Shown here: positions 1 to 6,332 of the stretch, in pieces | Position numbering within the stretch: position 1 is the first letter of the stretch | Layout: each line of letters opens with the position of its first letter | Position numbers and translations under genes: made by a program | The notes under the pieces: generated by a model | What the model was told of the DNA's origin: nothing | Seen by the model: the letters and a program-made list of their open reading frames with translations, nothing else | Databases searched by the model: none | DNA from: Oscillospiraceae bacterium | Lineage (GTDB): Bacteria > Bacillota > Clostridia > Oscillospirales > Ruminococcaceae | Direction of reading: 5' to 3' | DNA length: 47,205 bases | NCBI GenBank assembly: GCA_017536625.1 | Contig: JAFXGY010000020.1 | Location: forward strand, 1 to 47,205

Positions 1-1
1 C

Positions 2-130
2 CTTTCAAGGTTTGAGCGATTTGAAGAAAAGTGCTGTGTTTACGAAAAAGAACATAATGTAAATGTTATCCGTATAAACGACGGTGATGGAGTGTTTATA
101 GACGGAGAAGTTCATATTTGTAAAACGTAA
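2..130 (+). CDS. C-terminal tail of an unidentified protein (partial)
   Basis: A frame is open from the left edge and stops at TAA 128-130, giving 42 residues that end in VHICKT. The piece is charged and hydrophilic with two adjacent cysteines, and I recognise no domain. A terminator at 251-290 follows. Between them is low-complexity DNA with two adjacent copies of AATGCAACCAT (192-202, 203-213). The real start is outside the window, so function cannot be inferred. The frame could be fortuitous, but its in-frame end just before a terminator on the same strand favours a real 3' end. Confidence 0.4.
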   Translation, partial: LSRFERFEEKCCVYEKEHNVNVIRINDGDGVFIDGEVHICKT

Positions 131-250
131 ATTCCAATTTGTCTAACTCTTTTTTGAGAGTTGCATTTTTCGCTCTTATGGTTGTAGTTCCAATGCAACC
201 ATAATGCAACCATATGAAACCGTATCATTATTATCAAGATAATACAAAAA

Positions 251-290
251 AGCAAAGGCGCACCATTCGGTGTGCCTTTGCTTTTTTTGA
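251..290 (+). terminator. Rho-independent terminator
   Basis: 14-bp stem (251-264 with 269-282, one G-U pair), loop ATTC, then a run of T. It ends the transcript entering from the left edge. Confidence 0.85.
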
Positions 291-439
291 AATTCAAAAG
301 AAGAGTAATGAATATTTTAACAAACCAACAATACTAATATACAGCTTTATGTGATAAATGTCAATAACTTTTAACATTAACCAAATAAAATATGCTTTTT
401 GCACAAAGAAATCCGCTTCTTTTCGTAAGGTATTGCGGC

Positions 440-468
440 TTGAAAAACGCCGCAAATGGTGGTATATT
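440..468 (+). promoter_or_regulatory. Promoter of RNA cassette 1
   Basis: -35 TTGAAA (440-445), 17-bp spacer, -10 TATATT (463-468). The same boxes and spacing occur in cassettes 2 and 3. Predicted start is near 475. Confidence 0.8.
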
Positions 469-474
469 TAAATC

Positions 475-798
475 ACAGAAAGGATGATTCCAATGTACAA
501 ATGAAAAATGAAAGCTTTTATGAGAAAGAAAAGCTTTCAGAGGAAAAGCGAAGACCTTCGGAAATTAAGTTCCAAAAACAGGCTGTTAGAAGAAGTGCAA
601 AACTCGAAAAAATAAAAGGAACTGATTTATAGCGATACGAAGGCTTCGGTAAGAACATCCGAATAAAAAGAAAGAGAGGTTGAAATATGTTAGACTTTAA
701 GAGTTCACAGAAATAACCCTTGGCTTTGCAGGTGAAAGATGCAGAAGTCAAGGGTTATTTCTTTTATTGGGGAACGGCGCCGAAGGGGCGCTTTTTTT
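475..798 (+). ncRNA. Structured RNA, cassette 1 (family not recognised)
   Basis: Predicted RNA of about 324 nt from the promoter to the GCGCC/GGCGC terminator at 776-798. Elements in order: 5' box with SD-like AGAAAGGA (477-484); micro-ORF Met-Tyr-Lys-stop (493-504); stem P1 GAAAGCTTTT (510-519) with AAAAGCTTTC (529-538); long-range stem P2 CCTTCG (555-560) with CGAAGG (638-643); SD-like AAAGAGAGGT (671-680); micro-ORF at 687-716; 12-bp hairpin 711-722 with 749-760. Its loop contains AGGTGAAAGATG. P1, P2 and the 3' hairpin recur in the other cassettes with different bases that still pair, which is direct evidence for structure. CGAAGGCTTCG at 638-648 could form a competing local hairpin. GGATG in the 5' box (482-486) could pair with CATCC (656-660) and hide the first ribosome site. 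Function is unknown; a dual-function RNA or a ribosome-interacting RNA are inferences only. Confidence 0.75.
687..716 (+). CDS. Nine-residue micro-ORF in RNA cassette 1
   Basis: ATG with AAAGAGAGGT 6 nt upstream encodes MLDFKSSQK and stops at TAA 714-716. The last codons and the stop form the 5' arm of the 3' hairpin. Cassettes 2 and 3 encode MMLDTKIEQK at the same place, so MLD-x-K-x-x-QK is kept. Translation is not proven, and the conservation could come from the RNA alone. Confidence 0.35.
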   Translation: MLDFKSSQK

Positions 799-961
799 GT
801 TGCGCAAAATCCGGACAAAAAAATAAGCCGGCTGATTTTCGGCCGGATAACATATTGAATATAACAAAAAAACATTATAATGTCAATAACTTTGGTGCAA
901 AATTAACAATTTTCTGTGTTTTGCATAATTTGCAAAAAAGAATTTCGTGCGGAATTGCGGC

Positions 962-990
962 TTGAAAAAGAAGGAAAACGGTGGTATATT
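962..990 (+). promoter_or_regulatory. Promoter of RNA cassette 2
   Basis: TTGAAA (962-967), 17-bp spacer, TATATT (985-990). Predicted start is near 997. Confidence 0.8.
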
Positions 991-996
991 TAAGTC

Positions 997-1360
997 ACAG
1001 AAAGGATGATACCCGATGTACAGATAAACATCAGGAATCCGAATCAAAAAGAAACATGAAGCAGGATTCGGATTGAAGATGCTGACCTTCGGAAAGAACA
1101 AGAAAACAGCTCCCGCATGAAGATCAACCCGCTTAAGGGGAAAAAGAAGAAAAAAGAAGTGTAAAAGGGACAGAAAGATTGATATACGAAGGCAGCGAGT
1201 AAGAACATCCAAATATGAAGAAAGAGAGGTTAAAATGATGTTAGATACTAAAATAGAACAGAAATGACCCTTGCTTTATCGTAGGTGAAAGATGCGATAA
1301 TTCAAGGGTCATTTCATTTATATAAAATTTTGTGTTTGCGCCGGAAGGGCGCGTTTTTTT
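997..1360 (+). ncRNA. Structured RNA, cassette 2 (family not recognised)
   Basis: Predicted RNA of about 364 nt. Elements: 5' box AGAAAGGATGAT; micro-ORF Met-Tyr-Arg-stop (1016-1027); P1 AATCCGAATC (1036-1045) with GATTCGGATT (1065-1074), a sequence unrelated to P1 of cassette 1 but perfectly paired; P2 CCTTCG (1086-1091) with CGAAGG (1187-1192); AAAGAGAGGT (1221-1230); micro-ORF 1235-1267; 13-bp 3' hairpin (1261-1273 with 1303-1315). In that hairpin an A-T pair of cassette 1 is replaced by G-C. Terminator at 1338-1360. The spacer after it holds a small hairpin CAGCC-TTTT-GGCTG. Confidence 0.75.
1235..1267 (+). CDS. Ten-residue micro-ORF in RNA cassette 2
   Basis: Encodes MMLDTKIEQK (or MLDTKIEQK from the second ATG), with AAAGAGAGGT just upstream. 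The TGA stop lies inside the 5' arm of the 3' hairpin. The peptide is identical to that of cassette 3. Confidence 0.4.
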   Translation: MMLDTKIEQK

Positions 1361-1507
1361 ATGCAAATAAAAAAAGAACAGCCTTTTGGCTGCCCAACAT
1401 TTTAAATATACTCCTTATTTATGACAAAGTCAATGGATTTTGGTGCAAAAAACGGATTTCTGTGTTTTGCATAACTTTATCGCTTTAACTTAGTGCAACA
1501 TTGCGGA

Positions 1508-1536
1508 TTGAAAACCGCTGAAAAAAGTGGTATATT
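1508..1536 (+). promoter_or_regulatory. Promoter of RNA cassette 3
   Basis: TTGAAA (1508-1513), 17-bp spacer, TATATT (1531-1536). Predicted start is near 1543. Confidence 0.8.
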
Positions 1537-1542
1537 TAAACC

Positions 1543-1902
1543 ACAGAAAGGATGATTCCAATGTACAATTAAACATTGAAAGTTCAGTTTTTTGTAAAAG
1601 AACTTTCAGAGGAAAAACCGTTACCACCTTTGGTAAAAAGATTTCCGACATTTTAAAAGGTCCCAACTTTTGATTAACACCCGTTTTGTTTTGTAGGCTT
1701 GAAGCAGCGGTTCGGAAATTGCAATTAACCAAAGACAACGAGTCGAATGTTGATTCTGTAGAAAGAGAGGTCAAAATGATGTTAGATACTAAAATAGAAC
1801 AGAAATGACCCTTGCTTTATTGTAGGTGAAAGATGCGATAATTCAAGGGTCATTTCATTTATATAAAAATTTTTATGTCGGCGCCGAAGGGGCGCTTTTT
1901 TT
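1543..1902 (+). ncRNA. Structured RNA, cassette 3 (family not recognised)
   Basis: Predicted RNA of about 360 nt. Elements: 5' box AGAAAGGATGAT; micro-ORF Met-Tyr-Asn-stop (1561-1572); P1 GAAAGTTC (1578-1585) with GAACTTTC (1600-1607); a P2 candidate CTTTGGT (1628-1634) with ACCAAAG (1728-1734), which changes the CCTTCG/CGAAGG pairing of the other copies while keeping it paired; SD-like GAAAGAGAGG (1761-1770); micro-ORF 1776-1808; 13-bp 3' hairpin (1802-1814 with 1844-1856); terminator 1880-1902. TTACCA/TGGTAA at 1621-1636 offers a competing local hairpin. The middle part is the most diverged of the three copies. Confidence 0.7.
1776..1808 (+). CDS. Ten-residue micro-ORF in RNA cassette 3
   Basis: Encodes MMLDTKIEQK, the same peptide as cassette 2. 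GAAAGAGAGG lies just upstream and the TGA stop sits in the stem of the 3' hairpin. Confidence 0.4.
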   Translation: MMLDTKIEQK

Positions 1903-1906
1903 GTTG

Positions 1907-1936
1907 CAAAAAAATGCTCCCTTTGTTCAAGGGAGC
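1907..1936 (-). terminator. Terminator of the ccdA-tlpA operon
   Basis: On the minus strand GCTCCCTT pairs with AAGGGAGC and is followed by a T run. It lies just past the stop at 1943, back to back with the terminator of RNA cassette 3. Confidence 0.8.
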
Positions 1937-1942
1937 TTGTGT

Positions 1943-2569
1943 TTATTCAAGCAAAAGCAGCTGATCGATATAGGAAAAAAGCGCTTCTTCGCTCAAAGCG
2001 CCCATCTGGCCGCCTGCAAAAATTCCGCTCGGGGTGATGAATCCCGTTGCGGGAAGGGAATATGCGCCATAGGCATAGGTGGCGGAAAGTTCGGTATCAT
2101 AATAAACCGGGAAGGTGTATCCGTTTTCCGCGATGAATTCCATGGCTTCTTCCTTCGTTTCGCTTTGGCCGTCGGTTACGTTGATCATCATAAAAATTAC
2201 GTCATCGCCATATTCCTTCGCGGCTTTTTCAAAAGCTGGCATTTCGCGGACGCAGTATCCGCACCAGGTTGCCCAGAAGTTGATCACAACCGGTTTTCCG
2301 GAAAAATCCGAAAGGGAAACGGCGTTTCCTTCCGCATCATAAACGGTGAAATCCGGAGCCATTACTGTTTCCTCTGCGGAGGAGTTTTCTTTGGCGGGTT
2401 CGGAAGGTTTCGTGTTTTCTTCGCTTTCGGGTTCTTCGGCAGAAGAAGCGCCGGAAAGATTTCCGCTTTCGGGTTTATAATTTTCCGAAAGGTAATTGTA
2501 ACCGAAGATTGCAGCCGCAAAAAGCAAAACGGCGCAAAGGGCAAGGATTATAAGTTTCTTTTTATTCAT
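1943..2569 (-). CDS. TlpA/ResA-like membrane-anchored thioredoxin-fold protein
   Basis: 208 residues. An N-terminal membrane anchor (about residues 5-25) is followed by a Glu/Ser/Pro-rich linker and, from about 70, a TlpA/ResA/AhpC-type thioredoxin fold. The motif WATWCGYC has active cysteines C103 and C106. Such proteins act outside the membrane, reducing disulfides in partner proteins with electrons passed from the cytoplasm by CcdA. The ATG is preceded by AAGGAGG. It lies 13 nt downstream of the ccdA-like gene in the same operon, so the two are probably a redox pair. No cytochrome c maturation genes are seen here, so a general reductase or peroxide-defence role is more likely than cytochrome maturation (inference). 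Confidence 0.88.
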   Translation of the reverse strand: MNKKKLIILALCAVLLFAAAIFGYNYLSENYKPESGNLSGASSAEEPESEENTKPSEPAKENSSAEETVMAPDFTVYDAEGNAVSLSDFSGKPVVINFWATWCGYCVREMPAFEKAAKEYGDDVIFMMINVTDGQSETKEEAMEFIAENGYTFPVYYDTELSATYAYGAYSLPATGFITPSGIFAGGQMGALSEEALFSYIDQLLLLE

Positions 2570-2582
2570 AAAAAATCCTCCT

Positions 2583-3245
2583 TCAGGAAAAAAGAGCGAG
2601 AAGTCTGTTCAGAAGGCCGAACATCATGGAAATTCCCACGATGATAAGGAAAATTCCGCAGACTTTATTTATTACGTTATAATGTTTTTTGATAAAATCA
2701 AAAGCGCCGGAAAGCTGTTCGAGCAATATTGCAGAAACCACAAAAGGAACCCCAAGGCCGAGGGAATAGACCAGAAGAAGCAAAAATCCCTGCATTGCCG
2801 TGCCGGAATTTGAAGCCATCATCAAAGCGGAACCAAGGAAAGCGCCGACGCAGGGAGAAAGGCTTACGGAATAGATCATTCCGAAAAGGAAAGCGGAAAA
2901 GGCGCTTTCGGGTTTGGAGACCTTTTTCAGCCCTTTAAAGAAAGGCAGATTGATTACTTCAAGATAGCCAAGGCCGAAGATTATTACAAGGCCGCCGGTT
3001 ATGATGTTCACAGCAGTCTGATATTTCCCAAGGAAGGAACCGATACTTCCGGCAAAAAGCCCGAGAAGGCTGAAAACAGATGTGAAGCCGAGAACGAAGG
3101 AAATTGCCCTCGGAAGGATATTCTGTTTTTTATCGGTGCTTCCGGCAAAATAGGAAACATATATCGGAAGCATCGGAAGCATGCATGGAGAAATAAAGGA
3201 AATTATACCTTCAAGAAAGGTTATCAGATACTGCAAAAAAGCCAC
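2583..3245 (-). CDS. ccdA: CcdA/DsbD-type thiol electron transporter
   Basis: 220 residues, about six membrane helices. The two signature cysteines are in SPCMLPMLP (C21) and LSPCVGAFLG (C132), as in CcdA and the membrane core of DsbD. The family takes electrons from cytoplasmic thioredoxin and hands them to an extracytoplasmic thiol protein, here probably the TlpA-like product encoded next. A good SD (GAAAGGAGTG) precedes the ATG. A TAAAAT -10 element on the minus strand near 3265 may serve the operon, but the -35 is unclear. It is not the plasmid antitoxin also called CcdA. Confidence 0.88.
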   Translation of the reverse strand: MAFLQYLITFLEGIISFISPCMLPMLPIYVSYFAGSTDKKQNILPRAISFVLGFTSVFSLLGLFAGSIGSFLGKYQTAVNIITGGLVIIFGLGYLEVINLPFFKGLKKVSKPESAFSAFLFGMIYSVSLSPCVGAFLGSALMMASNSGTAMQGFLLLLVYSLGLGVPFVVSAILLEQLSGAFDFIKKHYNVINKVCGIFLIIVGISMMFGLLNRLLALFS

Positions 3246-3289
3246 TCCTTTCAGTGCTTTTCATTTTACCACAAATCACATAAAAAAGC

Positions 3290-3498
3290 GATAAATTATT
3301 GTTTAGCTTACTTGCCTCCCCTGAAAGGGGAGGTGGATTTTCGGTCGCAGACCGAAAAGACGGAAGGGTTTTAAACTTCCCAATCATTTTAGATAAATTA
3401 TGATAAGCGCTTCGCGTTACCTGTTAATCCCTCATCCGTCATTTGCTTCGCAAATGCCACCTTCCCCTCTGGGAAGGCTTTTAAAACAATAATTTATC
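3290..3498. mobile_element. MITE-like element C with 15-bp terminal inverted repeats
   Basis: 209 bp bounded by perfect terminal inverted repeats, GATAAATTATTGTTT (3290-3304) and AAACAATAATTTATC (3484-3498). The inside is strings of hairpins: CCTCCCC/GGGGAGG, TCGGTC/GACCGA, AGCGCTTCGCG, ATTTGC/GCAAAT and CCTTCCC/GGGAAGG. No coding capacity. The ends match those of the repeats at 16636-16808 and 19660-19852, which have a different interior. It separates ccdA from the micro-protein gene, whose stop codon abuts its right end. Confidence 0.75.
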
Positions 3499-3579
3499 TC
3501 AAAGCGCCGCGATGATGAAAAGAGCGGTCAGGGCGGCAAGGATGGAAACAAGTCTTCTTTTTATCATTTTATAATACAT
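3499..3579 (-). CDS. 26-residue membrane micro-protein
   Basis: A short ORF with a strong ribosome site (AAAGGAG, 8 nt before the ATG). It encodes 26 residues: a basic start (MYYKMIKRRL) and then one hydrophobic helix ending AALTALFIIAAL. It is divergent from the Crp/Fnr gene and shares its 92-bp upstream region. The TGA stop sits directly against the end of repeat C, so the original 3' end may have been replaced by the insertion. It resembles a lone signal or transmembrane segment. I know no family name. The SD and composition favour translation. Confidence 0.5.
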   Translation of the reverse strand: MYYKMIKRRLVSILAALTALFIIAAL

Positions 3580-3603
3580 ATCGGCAGCTCCTTTCTGCTT
3601 TTG

Positions 3604-3632
3604 TTGACATATTTTTAAAATTGAGATATATT
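3604..3632 (+). promoter_or_regulatory. Promoter of the Crp/Fnr-type gene
   Basis: TTGACA (3604-3609), 17-bp spacer, TATATT (3627-3632), 40 bp before the start codon. Confidence 0.75.
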
Positions 3633-3671
3633 TTATATGTTTAAATCTGTTTTTCAAAGGAGGATTTTTCC

Positions 3672-4346
3672 ATGCCCTGTGAAAAATGTGAACCCCTTCT
3701 CAGAAGTTCCTTCCCGTTTTGGGAAAAACTTTCCGAAAACGATAAAATCGACCTTATGAACGGCGCCGGCTGCGCTGAATTCAAAAAAGGACAGACAATA
3801 CATAACGGAACGGTCTGCACCGGAATCATTTTTGTAAAAACCGGCTGCCTTCGGGTCTATATCCTTTCCGAAGAGGGAAAAGAAATTACCCTTTACCGGA
3901 TTTTCGCCGGGGACGTCTGCGTTCTTTCAGCTTCGTGCGTTCTGGATTCCATAAATTTTGAAGTTCAGGTGGATGCGGAAGAAAACAGCCGCTGCTGCAT
4001 TTTAAGCCCCGGTTCATACGCAAGAGTTGCGGAAAGGAATCCGGAGATGAAGATCTTCCTTCTTGAAAAAACGGTCAGCCGTTTTTCCGAAGTGATGTGG
4101 GTAATGCAGCAGATTCTTTTTATGAGCTTTGATAAGCGTCTTGCGATTTTCCTTCTCAATGAAGCTGAAAAGAATAAAACCCCGGAAATAAAACTCACAC
4201 ATGAACAGATAGCCAAATATATGGGCTCCGCAAGGGAGGTTGTTTCGCGGATGCTCAAATATTTTTCATCGGAAGGTTATGTGGAACTTTCCCGGGGCGG
4301 AGTCACAATAACTGATTTTGATGGGCTTTCTGATTTAGCCCTTTGA
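3672..4346 (+). CDS. Crp/Fnr-family transcription regulator
   Basis: 224 residues. An N-terminal cyclic-nucleotide-type beta barrel (about 20-130; GCLRVYILSEEGKEITLYRI is the typical strand-turn pattern) and a C-terminal winged helix (about 150-215) with recognition region MGSAREVVSRMLKYF. Cysteines near the N-terminus (C3, C6) and others in the barrel could sense redox or bind a cluster, but the spacing does not match classical Fnr. SD AAAGGAGG precedes the ATG. Its neighbours are ccdA, a TlpA-like gene and trxA, so control of thiol or oxygen stress is plausible (inference). Its last 12 bp overlap the end of trxA on the other strand. Confidence 0.9.
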   Translation: MPCEKCEPLLRSSFPFWEKLSENDKIDLMNGAGCAEFKKGQTIHNGTVCTGIIFVKTGCLRVYILSEEGKEITLYRIFAGDVCVLSASCVLDSINFEVQVDAEENSRCCILSPGSYARVAERNPEMKIFLLEKTVSRFSEVMWVMQQILFMSFDKRLAIFLLNEAEKNKTPEIKLTHEQIAKYMGSAREVVSRMLKYFSSEGYVELSRGGVTITDFDGLSDLAL

Positions 4347-4646
4347 AAATTCGACAACCCTTTCTTTGGGGCGGAAGCCGACCATGGAATCCACAGCTTT
4401 TCCTTCGCGGAAAAGAACAAGAGCGGGAATGCTCATGATTCCGTAGCGGGAAGCAAGTTCCGTTTCCTCATCGACGTTCACTTTGCCGAAGGAAACGCCT
4501 TCCATTTCTTCCGCAACCTGGTCAACAACAGGGGAAAGCATGCGGCAGGGTCCGCACCAGGGTGCCCAAAAATCGACAACAACGGGATTTTCGTTTTTAA
4601 GAACGTTTTCTTCAAAATTTTCTTTATTCAAAACTTTAACTGACAT
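4335..4646 (-). CDS. trxA: Thioredoxin
   Basis: 103 residues from the preferred start, with active-site motif WCGPC (C31, C34) and the cis-proline segment MSIPALVLF. Thioredoxin is the cytoplasmic dithiol reductant and would feed CcdA. An ATG 9 nt upstream (4655) touches the SD (GAAAGG), so the ATG at 4646 with 9-nt spacing is chosen. A TATAAT -10 lies at 4686-4691 on the minus strand. Its 3' end overlaps the Crp/Fnr gene tail to tail with no terminator between. Confidence 0.95.
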   Translation of the reverse strand: MSVKVLNKENFEENVLKNENPVVVDFWAPWCGPCRMLSPVVDQVAEEMEGVSFGKVNVDEETELASRYGIMSIPALVLFREGKAVDSMVGFRPKERVVEFSKG

Positions 4647-4685
4647 TATATTCATCCTTTCGGTTCGTTTTTCTTTGTTGAGTAT

Positions 4686-4691
4686 ATTATA
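4686..4691 (-). promoter_or_regulatory. -10 element of trxA
   Basis: TATAAT on the minus strand 40 nt before the start codon. No good -35 is visible. Confidence 0.5.
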
Positions 4692-4727
4692 GCCCGAAGG
4701 GAAGGATTCTTCCGTGACTTTGTCACC

Positions 4728-4767
4728 AAAACCGTGCGTATTTTTAAAAATATGCGCGGTTTTTTTA
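4728..4767 (+). terminator. Terminator, + strand, beyond trxA
   Basis: AAAACCGTGCGTATTTTT pairs with AAAAATATGCGCGGTTTT and is followed by T residues. It is the first clear + strand terminator after the Crp/Fnr gene, so that mRNA may run antisense through trxA. The rest of 4656-4964 holds the trxA and MATE promoters and a small hairpin (GCCTTGCCCC/GGGAAGGC). Confidence 0.7.
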
Positions 4768-4902
4768 TGTTCCGGTCAGCTTAAAGCGTCGCTATCCGTA
4801 ATTTTGTTTTTTGATTTTAAAAAAGCCTTGCCCCGAAGGGAAGGCGCATTTGCTTTTGATTGCGGCGAAAGAAAATTGAAGGGCAAAAACTTTATTTTCC
4901 TC

Positions 4903-4931
4903 TTGATATTACGGAGGAAAACATATAAAAT
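4903..4931 (+). promoter_or_regulatory. Promoter of the MATE gene
   Basis: TTGATA (4903-4908), 17-bp spacer, TAAAAT (4926-4931). Confidence 0.65.
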
Positions 4932-4964
4932 ATATTGTCAGATTATAATTTTTCCGGAGGAAAT

Positions 4965-6332
4965 ATGTCTTTTTTAATAAAGGATAAAAACTTTTATAAA
5001 GTTCTTTTTTCAATAACTCTGCCCATTGCGGCGCAGAACTTCATAACCTTCACCGTAAGCCTTGCGGATTCGCTCATGCTCGGAAAAGTCGGCGAAATCG
5101 CCCTTTCCGGTGCGAACCTTGCAAACCAGCTTTTCTTCATCCTTATGATAATCACCTTCGGGGTTTCTTCCGCGGCGATGGTTTTTGCTTCCCAATATTG
5201 GGGCAAGGACGATATCTTTTCCATGAAAAGGGTCATCACAATAATGCTTCGCATTGCGGCGGTAATAAGCATCGTTGCTTCCGCTCTTGCAATCTGCATT
5301 CCCGAAACGGTTATGAGCTGGTATTCCGACGACCCGCTTGTAATCGAAGCCGGCGCAAGCTATCTTCGCATAATCGGCTGGGCGTATCCTTTTTATTCTA
5401 TCACAAACGCCATGGCTTCGGTACTTCGTTCGGCGCATATAGTAAAGATTTCAATCATAATATATCTTTCTTCGCTGATAGTGAATGTTTCGCTTAACTG
5501 GGTATTGATTTTCGGAAATCTTGGTGCTCCGGAAATGGGAATCCGCGGTGCAGCGGTTGCAACCGCGGTTGCAAGACTTGTGGAATGCGCTATCCTGCTT
5601 ATCTATCTCACGTTCTTCGAAAAGAAGATTCATTACACCATAAAGGATTTTTTCGTTCCGGTAAAAAGCTATCTTGGCGCCTTCATAAAAACCGGCGCCC
5701 CTGTTATTCTTAACGAAGCCATCTGGAGCGTCGGAACTTCCGCACTTTCCATGATAATCGGACATATCAGCACAGAATTTGTAACCGCCAACAGCATTGC
5801 AAACACCATCTGGCAATGCGTTTGGGTGGTCGTTTCCGGAATGGGCAACGCCACCGCCGTTGTGATCGGCAACTCCATCGGCAGAGGAGAGAAAAAAGAT
5901 ATCGTCCTTAAAAAGGCAGAAACCATCGTTGCTCTTTCGGCGGTTATGGGGCTTGCTTCCGCAATAATCCTTCTTATAATCCGCGGTCCGGTAATCAATT
6001 TTTATGAAGTTTCCGAAGCGACGAAGGCTCTTACCTATGACCTTATAATATCCTATGCGGTGATACTTGTTTTCCAGGCGATGTCGGTGCAGTATATCGT
6101 CGGAATTTTCCGCGGAGGCGGCGATACAAAAGCCGCAATGCTCCTCGATGTGGTGTTCCTTTGGGTGGTGGCAATTCCCCTTGGGGCATTTACCGGGTTC
6201 GTTCTCGGCTGGGCACCGCCTTTTGTCTATCTTATGCTCAAATCCGATGAATTCATCAAAAATATTTTCAGCTTTATCCATCTTCGAAGCGGAAAGTGGA
6301 TAAGGGACATAACGGTTCGTCCGGCAGAATAA
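4965..6332 (+). CDS. MATE-family multidrug/cation antiporter
   Basis: 455 residues with about 12 membrane helices in two homologous halves, as in MATE/NorM transporters. The N-terminal pattern ITLPIAAQNFITFTVSLADS and the loop VGEIALSGANLANQ are typical. MATE proteins export drugs or metabolites in exchange for Na+ or H+. The start is the ATG at 4965 because CCGGAGGAAAT lies 6 nt upstream; an ATG 30 nt earlier has no SD. It is a single-gene unit ending in a bidirectional terminator. Substrate is unknown. Confidence 0.92.
   Translation: MSFLIKDKNFYKVLFSITLPIAAQNFITFTVSLADSLMLGKVGEIALSGANLANQLFFILMIITFGVSSAAMVFASQYWGKDDIFSMKRVITIMLRIAAVISIVASALAICIPETVMSWYSDDPLVIEAGASYLRIIGWAYPFYSITNAMASVLRSAHIVKISIIIYLSSLIVNVSLNWVLIFGNLGAPEMGIRGAAVATAVARLVECAILLIYLTFFEKKIHYTIKDFFVPVKSYLGAFIKTGAPVILNEAIWSVGTSALSMIIGHISTEFVTANSIANTIWQCVWVVVSGMGNATAVVIGNSIGRGEKKDIVLKKAETIVALSAVMGLASAIILLIIRGPVINFYEVSEATKALTYDLIISYAVILVFQAMSVQYIVGIFRGGGDTKAAMLLDVVFLWVVAIPLGAFTGFVLGWAPPFVYLMLKSDEFIKNIFSFIHLRSGKWIRDITVRPAE

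Larger units (their letters stand above)
440..1902 (+). repeat. Three tandem promoter-RNA-terminator cassettes
   Basis: Three diverged direct copies, with -35 boxes at 440, 962 and 1508 (spacing 522 and 546 bp). Each contains TTGAAA-17-TATATT, a conserved 5' box (CACAGAAAGGATGAT), a variable middle with base-paired arms, a box AAAGAGAGGT, a long 3' hairpin with loop AGGTGAAAGATG, and a GCGCC/GGCGC terminator. Copies 2 and 3 are almost identical at the 3' end and different in the middle. The spacers between cassettes share an element like GTCAATAACTTT, a TGTGTTTTGCATAA stretch and GCGGCTTGAAAA. No protein-length gene fits this 1.5 kb. Protein-coding divergence would not give compensatory pairs, so RNA is the conserved product. 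Confidence 0.8.

Noticed and set aside
720-1488. Open frames starting in the 3' hairpin loops (GTGAAAGATG) of cassettes 1 and 2
   Set aside because: They run through the terminators and diverge between copies; the conserved part is explained by the hairpin.
440-1902. CRISPR array, retron or HEARO-type element in the tandem cassettes
   Set aside because: Units are about 530 bp with promoters and terminators, not short repeats. No reverse transcriptase, Cas or IscB/TnpB gene is near.
1826-2644. 272-codon + strand frame over the TlpA-like gene
   Set aside because: It begins in the 3' hairpin of RNA cassette 3 and runs antisense through a clear TlpA-like gene.
2583-3245. CcdA as plasmid antitoxin
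   Set aside because: The protein is a multi-helix thiol transporter with two conserved cysteines; only the name is shared.
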